In this document: in pieces, positions 8,165 through 17,279 of the stretch
Position numbering within the stretch: the first letter of the stretch is position 1
How the letters are laid out: each line of letters opens with the position of its first letter
Origin: Candidatus Cloacimonadota bacterium
Lineage (GTDB): Bacteria > Cloacimonadota > Cloacimonadia > JGIOTU-2
Reading direction: 5' to 3'
DNA: 64,000 nucleotides
Assembly (NCBI GenBank): GCA_016932035.1
Contig: JAFGDR010000011.1
Span: 1 to 64,000, forward strand
Made by a program: the position numbers and the translations under genes
Notes under the pieces: model-generated
What the model saw: the letters and a program-made list of their open reading frames with translations, nothing else
Told to the model about the DNA's origin: nothing
The model's database searches: none

Positions 8165-9305
8165 ATGAAAAAGAATGTTTTGCTTTTTTTACTATTTATT
8201 TTTGTTTGCACGACTCCTGCCGCCGCCCAGATCGAAGACGGCAAGTATGTTATCGGCAAACAGCTTACCATTCATTCTGAAATACTCGATCAGGACAGGC
8301 AACTCATTGTCCATCTACCGGTCGGATATGACGTAACCTCCGCAGAATATCCTGTACTCTATCTTCTGGATGGAGGGTATCACTTTCATCATACCACAGG
8401 GATAACTCAATTCCTCTCAGGTTTGGGAAAAATACCTCAAACCATCGTGGTTGCAATCCAGAATATTGACCGTAATAAAGACTTTCTACCCACGCACATT
8501 GAAAACCCTCCTACATCTGGTGGTGGAGAAGCATTTCTGGAATTTATCCAAACTGAACTGCTCCCGTATATTGAGGCAAATTATCGAACAGCACCCTATC
8601 GCATATTGGTAGGTCACTCGTTCGGCGGGACCTTTGCAATGTATGCATTCCTGGAAAAACCCGCACTCTTTAATGCCTTTCCCGTATCTTCACTGGGATA
8701 ATGACTTCCTGTTAACGAAAGCGGAAACTGCATTGCTGAACAAGTATGATAACAATACATTTTTCTATATGACCCTTGGTGATGAGCCGCCGTACATTCC
8801 CACGATCGATAAATTTGTCGCACTCATAGATTCCACATCACCAGAGAATCTTGATTTCAGCTTCACGCATATGATAGAAGAGAATCACGGTACTGCTCCA
8901 CATCGCTCGATCTACAATGGCTTGGAAACATTGTTTGACGGCTGGGGGCTGTCTCAAGAAACATATGTGCAGGGACTTGCAGCAATAGATCAGCATTATC
9001 AGCAGCTTTCCGAAACATATGGATATACGATCATGGCACCGGAAGCCACACTCAATATGTTGGGATATGGATATTTAGCTGAAAACGACTTTGAAAAAGC
9101 TATCGCTGTTTTCCAGGAAAATGTAAAACGATATCCGAAATCCGCAAATGTGTATGACAGCCTGGGTGAAGCATACGAGAAAAACGAACAGCTCGAGATG
9201 GCAAAAGCAAATTATTTAGAAGCCTGTGCATTGGCATCAGAAGATGATCCTAATTATACTATTTTCCAAGACAACCTGGAAAGAGTAAAAGAACTGCTTA
9301 AATAG
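8165..9305 (+). pseudogene. Secreted putative esterase with TPR tail, frameshifted
   Basis: Signal peptide (MKKNVLLFLL to AAAQ), then a PF00756-type esterase domain: LYLLDGGYHFHH, nucleophile elbow GHSFGG, then EKPALFNAF. The frame stops at TAA 8699-8701. The conserved continuation WDNDFLLTKAE is encoded one frame over, from about 8694. It holds the catalytic His region (ENHGTAPH) and a C-terminal tetratricopeptide segment (DFEKAIAVFQENVKRYP). The family motif SPSLWWDN is damaged at the junction, so a small deletion near 8685-8696 is likely. Neither half could be an active hydrolase alone. It is either a recent pseudogene or an assembly error. Confidence 0.8.
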
Positions 9306-9523
9306 GATATAGAAACTAGGGTTTAGGGGTAAGAGAAAAAACACGCTGTTTGACGCTGATAAATAAAATAAATTGTTGAATATAGATTAACAACTCATGA
9401 ATTCTGATTCCTGTCTACTGACTCCTGATTTCTGACTTCTGAATTCTGATTTCCGATTTATCTGTTCAGTACCTACTTCATCATTGGATATTCCTTGTTG
9501 GATATTGAATGTTGTTATTTTTC
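9306..9523. repeat. Intergenic region with degenerate CTGAxT tandem repeats
   Basis: No gene is seen. From about 9397 to 9460 the sequence is a run of diverged repeats of the type (A/C)TGA(T/C)T(T/C)C. After that come the phrases TTGGATATTCC and TTGGATATTGAATG, similar to the tails that follow the GAACATGTTC palindromes. Confidence 0.5.
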
Positions 9524-9585
9524 TTGACAAACAATCCGCCAACTTGTTTTAGTTGCATATTAGTTTGCAACGCAAACTTGTTTTA
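9524..9585 (+). promoter_or_regulatory. Promoter and probable operator of the membrane protein-regulator operon
   Basis: TTGACA at 9524-9529 is followed by a repeat-rich stretch. A direct repeat AACTTGTTTTA occurs at 9541-9551 and 9575-9585, and an inverted repeat GTTTGC-AAC-GCAAAC at 9563-9577. The layout suits binding of the winged-helix regulator encoded by the second gene. Confidence 0.45.
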
Positions 9586-9605
9586 ATAATTTCACGGAGG
9601 TCATA

Positions 9606-10811
9606 ATGACACAAAACTTTGATGTAAACGAAGCTCGAAGAAAAGCAGTACGTTCCCTGCATCAGGATGGTGTGGTGGATATCATGTGGGGTTTTATCTG
9701 CCTGGTTGTCGGACTATACCTGTATTTTAATGTTATGCGCGATGTAAATCTTATCATGCTGGTTATACTGCCATCAGTGCTTGTCGGTCCCATTGGAACG
9801 AATCTGCGCAAGCGGTTCACCTATCCCCGCATCGGGTATGTGGACATCCGCACAAGCCAGCGTATGGCAATGTTTCTTCTTGCAGGAGCGACTTTGTTTG
9901 GAGCAGGTGTGTTCTTTCTGTTTGCACGGAATATTATCACCATTCCTTCCGGATTCTTCAGAGCATTGCCGGTTATCATCCTTGCAGGAATTGGTCTATT
10001 TTTCTTCTATTTCGCCAATCGTTATCAATTTAAAAGGTATTATTTTTATGGGCTTGCAGTAATTGCAGGAATCGCACTGGTATTTTTACTCAAGCAGCCC
10101 ATGCTGGTCAATTTCATCTATTCCCTGTTCCTCATCGCAGCAATCATGATACCTGTTGGTATTTATACGCTCGCAAAATTCATCGCAACCAATCCGATAC
10201 TCACTGAACAGTCCGAAGAATTCAAAGACAGTGAAGCACAGCGCAAAAGCTTTTCTTTTGTGTACCAGGATGGCTGGGACGAGATTTACCTTGGACTGAA
10301 TTTCCTCGTGTGGGTTATCGCATATCTTATATTTAAGCAGTTCGGGACAGTTTCTTTGTATGTACTGCTCATCGTTCCACCGGTCATTTTTGCGCTTCTC
10401 ACCTTTTCCGCGCGTAAAAGATCAACGTTCACTAAAATGGAAGATACTGAGATCAATAGTCTAGTTAAGGGCAGGAGTTTTTTGCGGAATTTCATGGTCA
10501 TGTTTTTGGTCAACCTTGCAGGTCTTGCTGTGTTTTCTGTTCGTGGAATTGCAGAATCGGCAGCCAAAGAATTCGGTCTCATACCTGCGGTCATGTTCAT
10601 CTGTCTCGGGCTGTACTATCTTATTATTGCCACGATGTACAAGACAAAGCGTTTCTTTTTCGCCAGTGCCATTGCGTTCATCTGCAACCTGCTATATATG
10701 TTCGACCTTGTACCGACTTCGACCTTTATTATCGGTTCTGCTGTTCTGGCGCTGACATTGTTACTCACTGGGTGGTCCGGCAAAGATGAATACGCAAAGA
10801 AGCTGAAGTAG
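9606..10811 (+). CDS. Polytopic membrane protein, internally duplicated
   Basis: A 401-residue protein with about ten hydrophobic segments and no recognised transporter motif. Two halves begin alike: residues 11-31 (ARRKAVRSLHQDGVVDIMWG) and about 207-227 (EAQRKSFSFVYQDGWDEIYL). Each is followed by membrane spans, so the protein appears to be an internal duplication with a cytoplasmic QDGxxDIxxG motif before each half. GGAGG (9596-9600) fixes the start. A winged-helix regulator follows 13 bp downstream. Similar membrane-protein/HTH_34 pairs are common, which suggests the regulator controls or senses this protein. Function unknown. Confidence 0.75.
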   Translation: MTQNFDVNEARRKAVRSLHQDGVVDIMWGFICLVVGLYLYFNVMRDVNLIMLVILPSVLVGPIGTNLRKRFTYPRIGYVDIRTSQRMAMFLLAGATLFGAGVFFLFARNIITIPSGFFRALPVIILAGIGLFFFYFANRYQFKRYYFYGLAVIAGIALVFLLKQPMLVNFIYSLFLIAAIMIPVGIYTLAKFIATNPILTEQSEEFKDSEAQRKSFSFVYQDGWDEIYLGLNFLVWVIAYLIFKQFGTVSLYVLLIVPPVIFALLTFSARKRSTFTKMEDTEINSLVKGRSFLRNFMVMFLVNLAGLAVFSVRGIAESAAKEFGLIPAVMFICLGLYYLIIATMYKTKRFFFASAIAFICNLLYMFDLVPTSTFIIGSAVLALTLLLTGWSGKDEYAKKLK

Positions 10812-10824
10812 GAAAGGAGTTTAC

Positions 10825-11148
10825 ATGGCAGATACAACATCAGATAATTCCTTTCATGCGCTTTCAGACATCGACAAGCTGGTCCACGAACCTGCCCGGC
10901 TCATGATTCTCTCCTATCTCTCGGTGATCAATAGTGCGGACTTCACTTTTTTGATGAAGCAGACAGAACTGACGCGTGGCAATCTTTCGAGCCACATCAG
11001 CAAGCTGGAAGAAGCCGGTTACGTGAAGGTCAGCAAGGAATTTGTGGACAAGATCCCACGCACCCTTATTCGTATAACCACCAAAGGAAAAAATGCCCTT
11101 AAAAAATATCGCGACAAAATGCAAAATGTGATCGATTCAATTTCCTGA
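10825..11148 (+). CDS. Winged-helix transcriptional regulator (HTH_34 / MarR-ArsR-like)
   Basis: A 107-residue DNA-binding protein. Helix-turn-helix region LTRGNLSSHISKLEEAGYV (about residues 49-67) is followed by a wing with TLIRITTKGKNALKKY (about 80-95). The length and pattern match small winged-helix DNA-binding proteins (PF13601). It has GGAAAGG upstream and lies in an apparent operon with the preceding membrane protein and the following peroxiredoxin. It probably represses its own promoter through the repeats at 9541-9585 (inference). Confidence 0.82.
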   Translation: MADTTSDNSFHALSDIDKLVHEPARLMILSYLSVINSADFTFLMKQTELTRGNLSSHISKLEEAGYVKVSKEFVDKIPRTLIRITTKGKNALKKYRDKMQNVIDSIS

Positions 11149-11161
11149 TATGGAGGATACC

Positions 11162-11644
11162 ATGAAAACAAAAGAACTGCAGATCGGTGACCGTGCTCCC
11201 GATTTTACGCTAAAAAATCAGAGCGAAGAGGACGTATCTCTTAGTGAGTATGCCGGATCATGGTTGGTGCTTTATTTCTATCCTAAAGATAATACATCCG
11301 GCTGTACGCTGGAAGCAAAGGAGTTCACCTGCCTGGTGGATGACTTCAGCGACCTTAATGCAATGGTGATCGGCGTGAGTAAGGACTCAATAAAGAGTCA
11401 TAATAATTTCATCGAGAAACACGATCTCGGTTTCGAATTGTTGAGTGATCCCGAACATGAGGTCATGGAAAAATACGGTGTTTGGCAGATCAAGAAGCTG
11501 TATGGACGAATGTTCATGGGAGTAGTTCGCAGTACGTTTTTGATAAGCCCTGAGGGTGAGATCGCACACGTATGGTATAAAGTCAAAGCCAAAGGACACG
11601 CGGAAAAAGTGCTCGAGACACTCAAGGAGCTACAGACAGAATAG
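11162..11644 (+). CDS. bcp: Thioredoxin-dependent peroxiredoxin, Bcp/PrxQ type
   Basis: Cytosolic peroxidase reducing H2O2 and organic hydroperoxides, 160 residues. Motifs: GDRAPDFTLKNQ, LVLYFYPKDNTSGCTLEA (peroxidatic Cys) and GVSKDSIKSHNNF. The classic resolving Cys five residues after the peroxidatic one is a Lys here; another Cys is eight residues on (EFTC). So it is either an atypical 2-Cys or a 1-Cys enzyme. ATG 11162 is chosen over 11150 because GGAGG (11152-11156) then has 5-nt spacing. Second peroxiredoxin in the window after the selenoprotein. Confidence 0.92.
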   Translation: MKTKELQIGDRAPDFTLKNQSEEDVSLSEYAGSWLVLYFYPKDNTSGCTLEAKEFTCLVDDFSDLNAMVIGVSKDSIKSHNNFIEKHDLGFELLSDPEHEVMEKYGVWQIKKLYGRMFMGVVRSTFLISPEGEIAHVWYKVKAKGHAEKVLETLKELQTE

Positions 11645-11647
11645 TTC

Positions 11648-12790
11648 ATGTCATCACACCTAATCCCGCTCTATAAGAATTGGCATAAAGCATACTTTGT
11701 AAAGCGTCCGAATCGGTTTGTTGTGGAGTTGATCCTCGACGGAAAGCCGATCCGTGCGTGGGTACCTAATACAGGAAGGATGGCTGAATTCTGTTTTGAG
11801 GGACATCCTTTTTATGTGACAAAAGTGCCAATGCCGAAGTTCCAGTACAAGATTATCGGTACTGAATATCAGGCAGAATTGGTTTTTCTCGATACGATCC
11901 GGGTGAATCATGTGGTGCAGTTGCTTATTGAGAATCATGCGATTCCCGAATTATCTGATTTTGTTGCATTGCGAAGAGAAGCAACATACGGTAATTCTCG
12001 TTTTGATTTTGAAATGACGCATGGTGATGGAAACCAGAGTCTGATTGAAGTCAAATCTTGCACACTGTGTCACAACGGTATGGCAATGTTTCCTGATGCA
12101 CCGACAGATCGGGGAAGAAAACATCTTGCCCATCTGGAACAACTTGCTGCGGAAAAATGTAATGTGTACAATCTCTTTTTGATCACCACAATGCAGGCGC
12201 AGGTATTCCTTACAAATTATCATGTGGATCTGGCGTATGCACAGAAAATGCTGGCAGCAAAGAATATCGCATTTCTTGCGTACAAGATTGGATTTGATGA
12301 TCCGATCACACTCAATATTTCAAAGACCAAACCTGTCGAGATCGATTTGAAATCAACAAAGAGGAATGCTGTTGACAAAGGATCGTATGTACTTGTATTG
12401 CAGAACGATACAGATTTTTCTAAACAGATTGGATTGCTTGGTGAAGTGTTTTTTAAAAAGGGATATTATGTGTATGTCGGTTCTGCGATGAATATATTGG
12501 ACGCAAGGATCAGTCGGCACTATCGTTCAAGGAAAAAGGTGCACTGGCATCTGGACTATGTGACACCAAAACCGATGAAAATAATCAAGTCATATCCCAT
12601 TCGTTCGTCGGTTCCGTTGGAGCAGGAAATTGTAAAGTGTATCAGTAATATCGCAGATGGATTCATCAAAAGCTTTGGTGCGAGTGATTCAAAGGAACGA
12701 TCGCATCTTTTGTATTTCAAGGATAATCCAATACATAACCAAAATTTTTATAATGTTATTATGAATTTCAGACATATCAGTAAATTATAA
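11648..12790 (+). CDS. sfsA: SfsA domain fused to a DUF123/GIY-YIG-like domain
   Basis: The N-terminal 230 residues match SfsA (sugar fermentation stimulation protein, a nuclease-like DNA-binding fold). Motifs are RAWVPNTGRMAEF in the OB part, then YGNSRFDFE, LIEVKSCTL and FPDAPTDRGRKHLAHL, the PD-(D/E)xK core. Residues about 245-375 match DUF123, a GIY-YIG relative: GSYVLVLQ, GYYVYVGSAMN, RISRHYRSRKKVHWHLDY, LEQEIVKC. The two domains, usually separate proteins, together suggest a nucleic-acid-processing enzyme. The gene starts 3 nt after the bcp stop, so it shares that operon. Confidence 0.88.
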   Translation: MSSHLIPLYKNWHKAYFVKRPNRFVVELILDGKPIRAWVPNTGRMAEFCFEGHPFYVTKVPMPKFQYKIIGTEYQAELVFLDTIRVNHVVQLLIENHAIPELSDFVALRREATYGNSRFDFEMTHGDGNQSLIEVKSCTLCHNGMAMFPDAPTDRGRKHLAHLEQLAAEKCNVYNLFLITTMQAQVFLTNYHVDLAYAQKMLAAKNIAFLAYKIGFDDPITLNISKTKPVEIDLKSTKRNAVDKGSYVLVLQNDTDFSKQIGLLGEVFFKKGYYVYVGSAMNILDARISRHYRSRKKVHWHLDYVTPKPMKIIKSYPIRSSVPLEQEIVKCISNIADGFIKSFGASDSKERSHLLYFKDNPIHNQNFYNVIMNFRHISKL

Positions 12791-12918
12791 TTTTCATGCA
12801 ATCTTGGTCTTTTATTTGGTTCTTTATTTCGAATGAATGTAAAACGTTATAAAGAAAAACTTAACAAACATTCGCTATATTTTTGAAATGTAAAAAAAAA
12901 ATTAAGGTTTCATAAATT

Positions 12919-14055
12919 ATGCAATATCGAAAACTATGCGGTCATACAGTTTCAGTACTGGGATTCGGAGCTATGCGTCTGCCCGTCATCGATGGAGATT
13001 CCAAAAAAATCGATACCGAGGAAGCAGAAAAAATGCTGAATTATGCTCTCGAGCATGGAGTAAACTACATCGACACTGCTTATCCCTATCATGGTGGTGA
13101 AAGCGAGAAATTCATCGGGAAATACCTACAAAAGCGTGGAAACCGAAAGGATATTTTTCTCGCCACAAAACTTCCTGCGTGGTTTGTTAACGAACAAAGT
13201 GATATGGATAAGGTTTTCAATGAACAGATTGAAAGACTTCAAACTGATTACTTCGATTTTTACTTATTACATGCTTTGAATGGAAAATCATGGGAAAAGC
13301 TAAAAGAAATGGGAACGCTGGAATGGTGCGAAAAGAAAAAGCACGAAGGTCGTATTAAGCATATTGGTTTTTCTTTTCATGATCACTTTCATGTATTCAA
13401 ACAAATCATACAGGATTATGATAAATGGGAATTTTGCCAGATTATGTACAATTACATGGATACGAAATACCAGGCAGGTCGCAAAGGTCTCAAACTTGCA
13501 CGAAAAAAGAAGATTGATGTGATCGTCATGGAACCAATCCGGGGTGGATTGCTTGCAAAAGAACCTCCGCTTGAAATACAGAAACTCTGGCAAAAATTCA
13601 CCAACGAGATGACCTATGCAGACGGTGCACTACAATGGGTCTGGCATCATAAAGAAATTCCTCTTGTATTAAGTGGTATGACGACCTTGAAGCAGGTCCA
13701 AGAAAACGTTCAAAGTGCGGATAAAGCACAATTTGATTTCTTTTCAGATGAAGAAATGCATTTATTCCAGAAGATCAGGAGAACATATCACAAGAGATCC
13801 CCTATACGTTGTACATCATGTAAATATTGCGAACCGTGTCCGCAGGGAGTCGCTATCTCATCATGCCTTGGTGCATATATGCAGAGTAAGATCTATGATG
13901 ATATGGAGCGTTCGGTTATGATGTATAATAACTTCATTAAAGAGGAGAATCGTGCAGATAAATGCATAGAATGTGGTGAATGTGAGAAAAAATGTCCTCA
14001 GAAAGTTCCAATCATCAAATCATTGAAAGAAGCCCATAAGCTGTTGAGTAGATAG
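12919..14055 (+). CDS. Aldo/keto reductase with C-terminal 4Fe-4S ferredoxin domain
   Basis: A 378-residue cytosolic oxidoreductase. The AKR barrel is visible in VLGFGAMRLPV, VNYIDTAYPYHGG (catalytic Asp/Tyr region, about residues 49-61), LATKLP, and YFDFYLLHAL with the conserved His. The C-terminus holds two cysteine clusters, CTSCKYCEPCP (about 298-308) and CIECGECEKKCP (about 351-362), typical of the Fe-S AKR subfamily. Ferredoxin-like electron transfer to an unknown carbonyl substrate is expected. It stands alone, with a 128-bp upstream gap. Confidence 0.9.
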   Translation: MQYRKLCGHTVSVLGFGAMRLPVIDGDSKKIDTEEAEKMLNYALEHGVNYIDTAYPYHGGESEKFIGKYLQKRGNRKDIFLATKLPAWFVNEQSDMDKVFNEQIERLQTDYFDFYLLHALNGKSWEKLKEMGTLEWCEKKKHEGRIKHIGFSFHDHFHVFKQIIQDYDKWEFCQIMYNYMDTKYQAGRKGLKLARKKKIDVIVMEPIRGGLLAKEPPLEIQKLWQKFTNEMTYADGALQWVWHHKEIPLVLSGMTTLKQVQENVQSADKAQFDFFSDEEMHLFQKIRRTYHKRSPIRCTSCKYCEPCPQGVAISSCLGAYMQSKIYDDMERSVMMYNNFIKEENRADKCIECGECEKKCPQKVPIIKSLKEAHKLLSR

Positions 14056-14148
14056 ATATGAAAATGGGTTCCCGATGAGACTCGGTTCGCAACACACCCC
14101 GTTTCACGACAAATCGGGATCCACCACTCTTATTAGAGGGGAATATAA

Positions 14149-14409
14149 CTATTTCTCGACTAATCGACCTTTTACATACTTATGAAGCACACTTGCGATC
14201 AAAGTTTGATAAGGTATTCCTTCTGCGAGAGATTTCGCTTTTAACTCATTAACTACTTTTTCTGAAAGACGGATATTAATACGCTTATTTTTCAGGAATG
14301 TATTTCTTGCAGCTTCCGTGAGTGCTTTTTTCTTATTCTGTATATCATCGACTGGGAGCCATTCACCCTTTTCAAAGGAATCTAAGACTTCTCTTTCATA
14401 TTTATCCAT
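14149..14409 (-). CDS. CopG-family antitoxin
   Basis: An 86-residue ribbon-helix-helix protein. The C-terminal half RINIRLSEKVVNELKAKS (about 44-61) followed by GIPYQTLIASVLHKYVKG is the CopG/BrnA-type DNA-binding and dimerisation segment. It lies 11 bp downstream of the toxin gene on the same strand. Such antitoxins usually neutralise the partner and repress the shared promoter. Confidence 0.85.
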   Translation of the reverse strand: MDKYEREVLDSFEKGEWLPVDDIQNKKKALTEAARNTFLKNKRINIRLSEKVVNELKAKSLAEGIPYQTLIASVLHKYVKGRLVEK

Positions 14410-14420
14410 ATCTAACCTTC

Positions 14421-14693
14421 TTATGTATCTAAATATAGTTTCGTTGCCTTGCGGCTTGGTATTATCGTTTTAAGAAATATTTCTTCTTCTTTCTCCACAT
14501 AAGGAACAAGATAGGCATAGCGGTTACACTCGATAATCATGACCTTCTGATCAGGATATTTTTCCCTATTAGGATGTTCAACTATATCCAAGATTTTATC
14601 ATTCTCAATTTGGACAACTATTTCTTCGAATGAGATTTTCCTTTCCGCTTTCAATTGCTCATTCTTTTTTTCATTCCACGAGAAATATTTCAT
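14421..14693 (-). CDS. BrnT-like toxin of a type II toxin-antitoxin pair
   Basis: A 90-residue protein beginning MKYFSWNEKKNEQLKAER and continuing ISFEEIVVQIEN. The ending LKTIIPSRKATKLYL is close to the BrnT pattern (WDEEKN, ISFEE, IISARxAT). BrnT toxins are ribonucleases of the RelE/barnase-like fold. The toxin-first order and immediate CopG-type partner support the call. Substrate and activity are inferred only. Confidence 0.78.
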   Translation of the reverse strand: MKYFSWNEKKNEQLKAERKISFEEIVVQIENDKILDIVEHPNREKYPDQKVMIIECNRYAYLVPYVEKEEEIFLKTIIPSRKATKLYLDT

Positions 14694-14820
14694 GACAAAA
14701 ATGTATTACGCGTGTGCCTTTTGTCAACCTTTTCGTTAATTGTGTTCTCAAGAGTAACTTTCGACTAATTGAAACAGTTTTAAAGCTTCTAATATTTCAT
14801 CATTTAGAAAATATTTTTCC
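14694..14820. other. AT-rich spacer upstream of the toxin gene
   Basis: It holds the presumed leftward toxin-antitoxin promoter, but no clear boxes are seen. It ends in TTTTTCCCGC, the left boundary of structured repeat copy A. Confidence 0.4.
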
Positions 14821-14999
14821 CGCATAATAAGAAAATACGTTAAGAAATTTTTGAATGAAGCGTGAAGAATGAAAATCTGTTTGAGTGCCGACTGATCGGT
14901 GCGAGTTATTTTCTTTTAGCTGAATGAATAAACTTTCAGTATTTTCTTGATCAGCTGGTGACTCTTTTGGTTCGTTTTCTCATCATGGAGAAAATGAAC
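14821..14999. repeat. Structured intergenic repeat, copy A
   Basis: First of three copies (A here, B 21384-21553, C 26812-26996). Four possible helices occur in order. H0 is CGCAT (14821-14825) with ATACG (14835-14839). H1 is GAAAAT (14871-14876) with ATTTTC (14908-14913). H2 is AGCTGA (14918-14923) with TCAGCT (14951-14956). H3 is GTTCGTTTTCTC (14970-14981) with GAGAAAATGAAC (14988-14999), 12 bp with one G-T pair. H0 and H1 have different but still pairing bases in the other copies. No frame is conserved, so it is either a structured RNA or a hairpin-rich mobile DNA element. Confidence 0.75.
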
Positions 15000-15108
15000 A
15001 AATAAATATTCTTGACTCCAAATTCCCTATATATTGCAAGTAATGACACACTCCGTCCACTAATTTGCGGACACCCCTCTTTTGAAATGGGGTTTATTCA
15101 TTTCTTAA

Positions 15109-17271
15109 TTATTTTATTCTTATTTTTCTCTGTGTGCTCTGCGTGCCGCGTCGTCGTGAAACAGAGACAGGTGGTTTGATCTGCATCACTAAATTTACTA
15201 TCAATAAACAACCCAGCACAAGAATACTTGTTTTGAACCCAAGAACCGGAAACAGCAATACTCCGACGATCAATCCTCCCGCCATGGAACCAAGACTGTC
15301 TAAAAAGTAGAATGAACTTCCACTTCGAATGCTCTCTTTCTGATACTTTACATCCAGTAGCCTGGACAGAATACTCCCTTCCAGAAATGCAAATAATAGA
15401 TTGAAAAATAAATATATCACTCCGGGTATCAATGCATCAAAAAGGAGCCAGATCAATCCGGCTAAAACGATATTTATGATATACAGCCACAAAATATTCA
15501 TTCGAATTTTCTTACGAAATATAAATCCTGCAGTCAGCCCGATCATGAAAATTGAGGTGAACAAAAATATCATGAAATAGACATTTCCAAACTGCATCTG
15601 GAAGAGATTGAGGAGTACAAGCTGCATGACAAAATTCACTAAGCTGATCAAAAAGACCTGCATATCTATCCTGGTTTGAGATTGAATATTCAGCTTAGAA
15701 GCGCTGAAAGAAAGCAGAAGAATAATCAGCAAACTTACCACAAAGAGTAATCCACTATGTGCTTTCATCCATGAGAGAACAGAACTTATATTCATATCAA
15801 GAATACTCGTCCAAACCGATACTGCAGAGAGATACGCAACAGGATCGGAGATTGTGTTCAACTCCCCTTTCCCTTCAACCGATCTGAAAAACTGCTGTAA
15901 ACGCAATGGATTGCATCGCTCAAATATGACTGCGGCATTGAACCATTCAGACTGATGCTCCTGCGCACGGAACTGGAGTTCCAGAACATTATTTGTGAGT
16001 ACATCTGCATCGCTTCCTATGAAGATATTTTTAATAGATGGGATCACGAGTGTATAAGGAAATATTCGGGAAAAAGTCTCCCACACCGATGCATTGAGCT
16101 GTTCAAGTTCAGGAGTCATAAAATTTGCTCCACTATTTAGTGTGATCGCTAGCAGGGATGATTTATGTAAGAAATGCTCCTGCGCAAGCCGGAAGAACTC
16201 CAATGTATAATACCGGTTCAGCAGCAGTGAAGTCGGGTCAGGCACATCCACAAAAATCACATCATATTTTTCTAAAGCGGTCCGCAAATAATGGACAGGA
16301 TCATCCTGGATATACTGTACATCCGGATGGTGAGGTGCAAAGGCGATCATGTTATTATCCAGTTCAAGATAGTCGATATATTCTAAGGATTCGTACTTTG
16401 TGATTTCAGAAATGAATCCGTTGAGCATACCTCCTACAAGGAGTACTTTTTGTGCATCAGGATTCTGCATCATCACGAAATTCACCATCTGTGCTGCATA
16501 CTCTTGGTTATCAGTATGTGCAAAAAGTTCCCCGTTCCAGTAATAATTCATCTGCTGGTTTTCAGTTGTGACATCCAATCTTCCATATTTTGAATCCCGT
16601 GAAAACTGTAGTTCCTGGGGATAATATTTTCCAGTATAAAAATTCATAAAAAACGGTTCTGCAAAGAACGCAGCGACCACAAAAATCCCCATAGGAACAA
16701 AGAGATACCTCTTATTCGATATCATGAACAGTATGATGAAGTTGATCATTCCAACGAGAAGGAGCAAACGGATATGAGGTAGGAAGAGAATTCCGATTGC
16801 AAAGATAATCCCACCGAATATAATCCCAACACTTTCATAAATATACCCTTCATGCACTGGTTCTTTCAAATCTTGAATATATAAACAAAGTAAAGGAAAC
16901 AATGCTCCGAGGACCAGGCATGCAGGAGTCAGAATTATAAGAGCAATAAGAAAAATATTCCCAATGCTGAACATCTCGCCCGAAATGATCGTGAACGCAT
17001 TCCCGAAAAACCGAATGCCGAAGAATTGTAGGATCAGGAAAGCCGAAAGAAGTAAAAATCCCGCTGATATCCATCTCTCAATATTTTTTTTGTTGAGAAG
17101 ATACTTACCGAGTAAACTACCAACTGCGATCATCAGCAGCCACAAGGAAAGATAGATTGAAAACACGATCTCGTTTCCCTGCACTTCGATGAGCAACTCT
17201 CTTAACAAAACTGTCTGCCCGATGAGTGACGAAATGCCAAGTCCTATGAAAAGCAGCAATTTCTTATGCAT
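15109..17271 (-). CDS. Polytopic membrane protein with spermidine-synthase-like domain
   Basis: A 720-residue protein. An N-terminal membrane half (residues 1-210, about six spans) is followed by a soluble domain (about 215-470) resembling the SAM-binding fold of spermidine synthase. That domain has VLLVGGMLNG in the glycine-rich motif I region, YIDYLELDNNMIAF with the acidic residue, and YDVIFVDVPDP. A second membrane half (about 500-705) closes the protein. It is the fused transporter-like/aminopropyltransferase-like type. It ends in a basic tail (SRRRGTQSTQRK). The radical SAM gene lies 8 bp upstream on the same strand, so the two are probably co-transcribed. Substrate unknown; true polyamine synthesis is uncertain. 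Confidence 0.82.
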   Translation of the reverse strand: MHKKLLLFIGLGISSLIGQTVLLRELLIEVQGNEIVFSIYLSLWLLMIAVGSLLGKYLLNKKNIERWISAGFLLLSAFLILQFFGIRFFGNAFTIISGEMFSIGNIFLIALIILTPACLVLGALFPLLCLYIQDLKEPVHEGYIYESVGIIFGGIIFAIGILFLPHIRLLLLVGMINFIILFMISNKRYLFVPMGIFVVAAFFAEPFFMNFYTGKYYPQELQFSRDSKYGRLDVTTENQQMNYYWNGELFAHTDNQEYAAQMVNFVMMQNPDAQKVLLVGGMLNGFISEITKYESLEYIDYLELDNNMIAFAPHHPDVQYIQDDPVHYLRTALEKYDVIFVDVPDPTSLLLNRYYTLEFFRLAQEHFLHKSSLLAITLNSGANFMTPELEQLNASVWETFSRIFPYTLVIPSIKNIFIGSDADVLTNNVLELQFRAQEHQSEWFNAAVIFERCNPLRLQQFFRSVEGKGELNTISDPVAYLSAVSVWTSILDMNISSVLSWMKAHSGLLFVVSLLIILLLSFSASKLNIQSQTRIDMQVFLISLVNFVMQLVLLNLFQMQFGNVYFMIFLFTSIFMIGLTAGFIFRKKIRMNILWLYIINIVLAGLIWLLFDALIPGVIYLFFNLLFAFLEGSILSRLLDVKYQKESIRSGSSFYFLDSLGSMAGGLIVGVLLFPVLGFKTSILVLGCLLIVNLVMQIKPPVSVSRRRGTQSTQRKIRIK

Positions 17272-17279
17272 GTGTAATA

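Noticed and set aside
8165-9305. Stop codons TAA/TGA at 8699-8704 in the esterase as recoded codons
   Set aside because: The continuation is in another frame, not in the same frame, so this is a frameshift and not selenocysteine.
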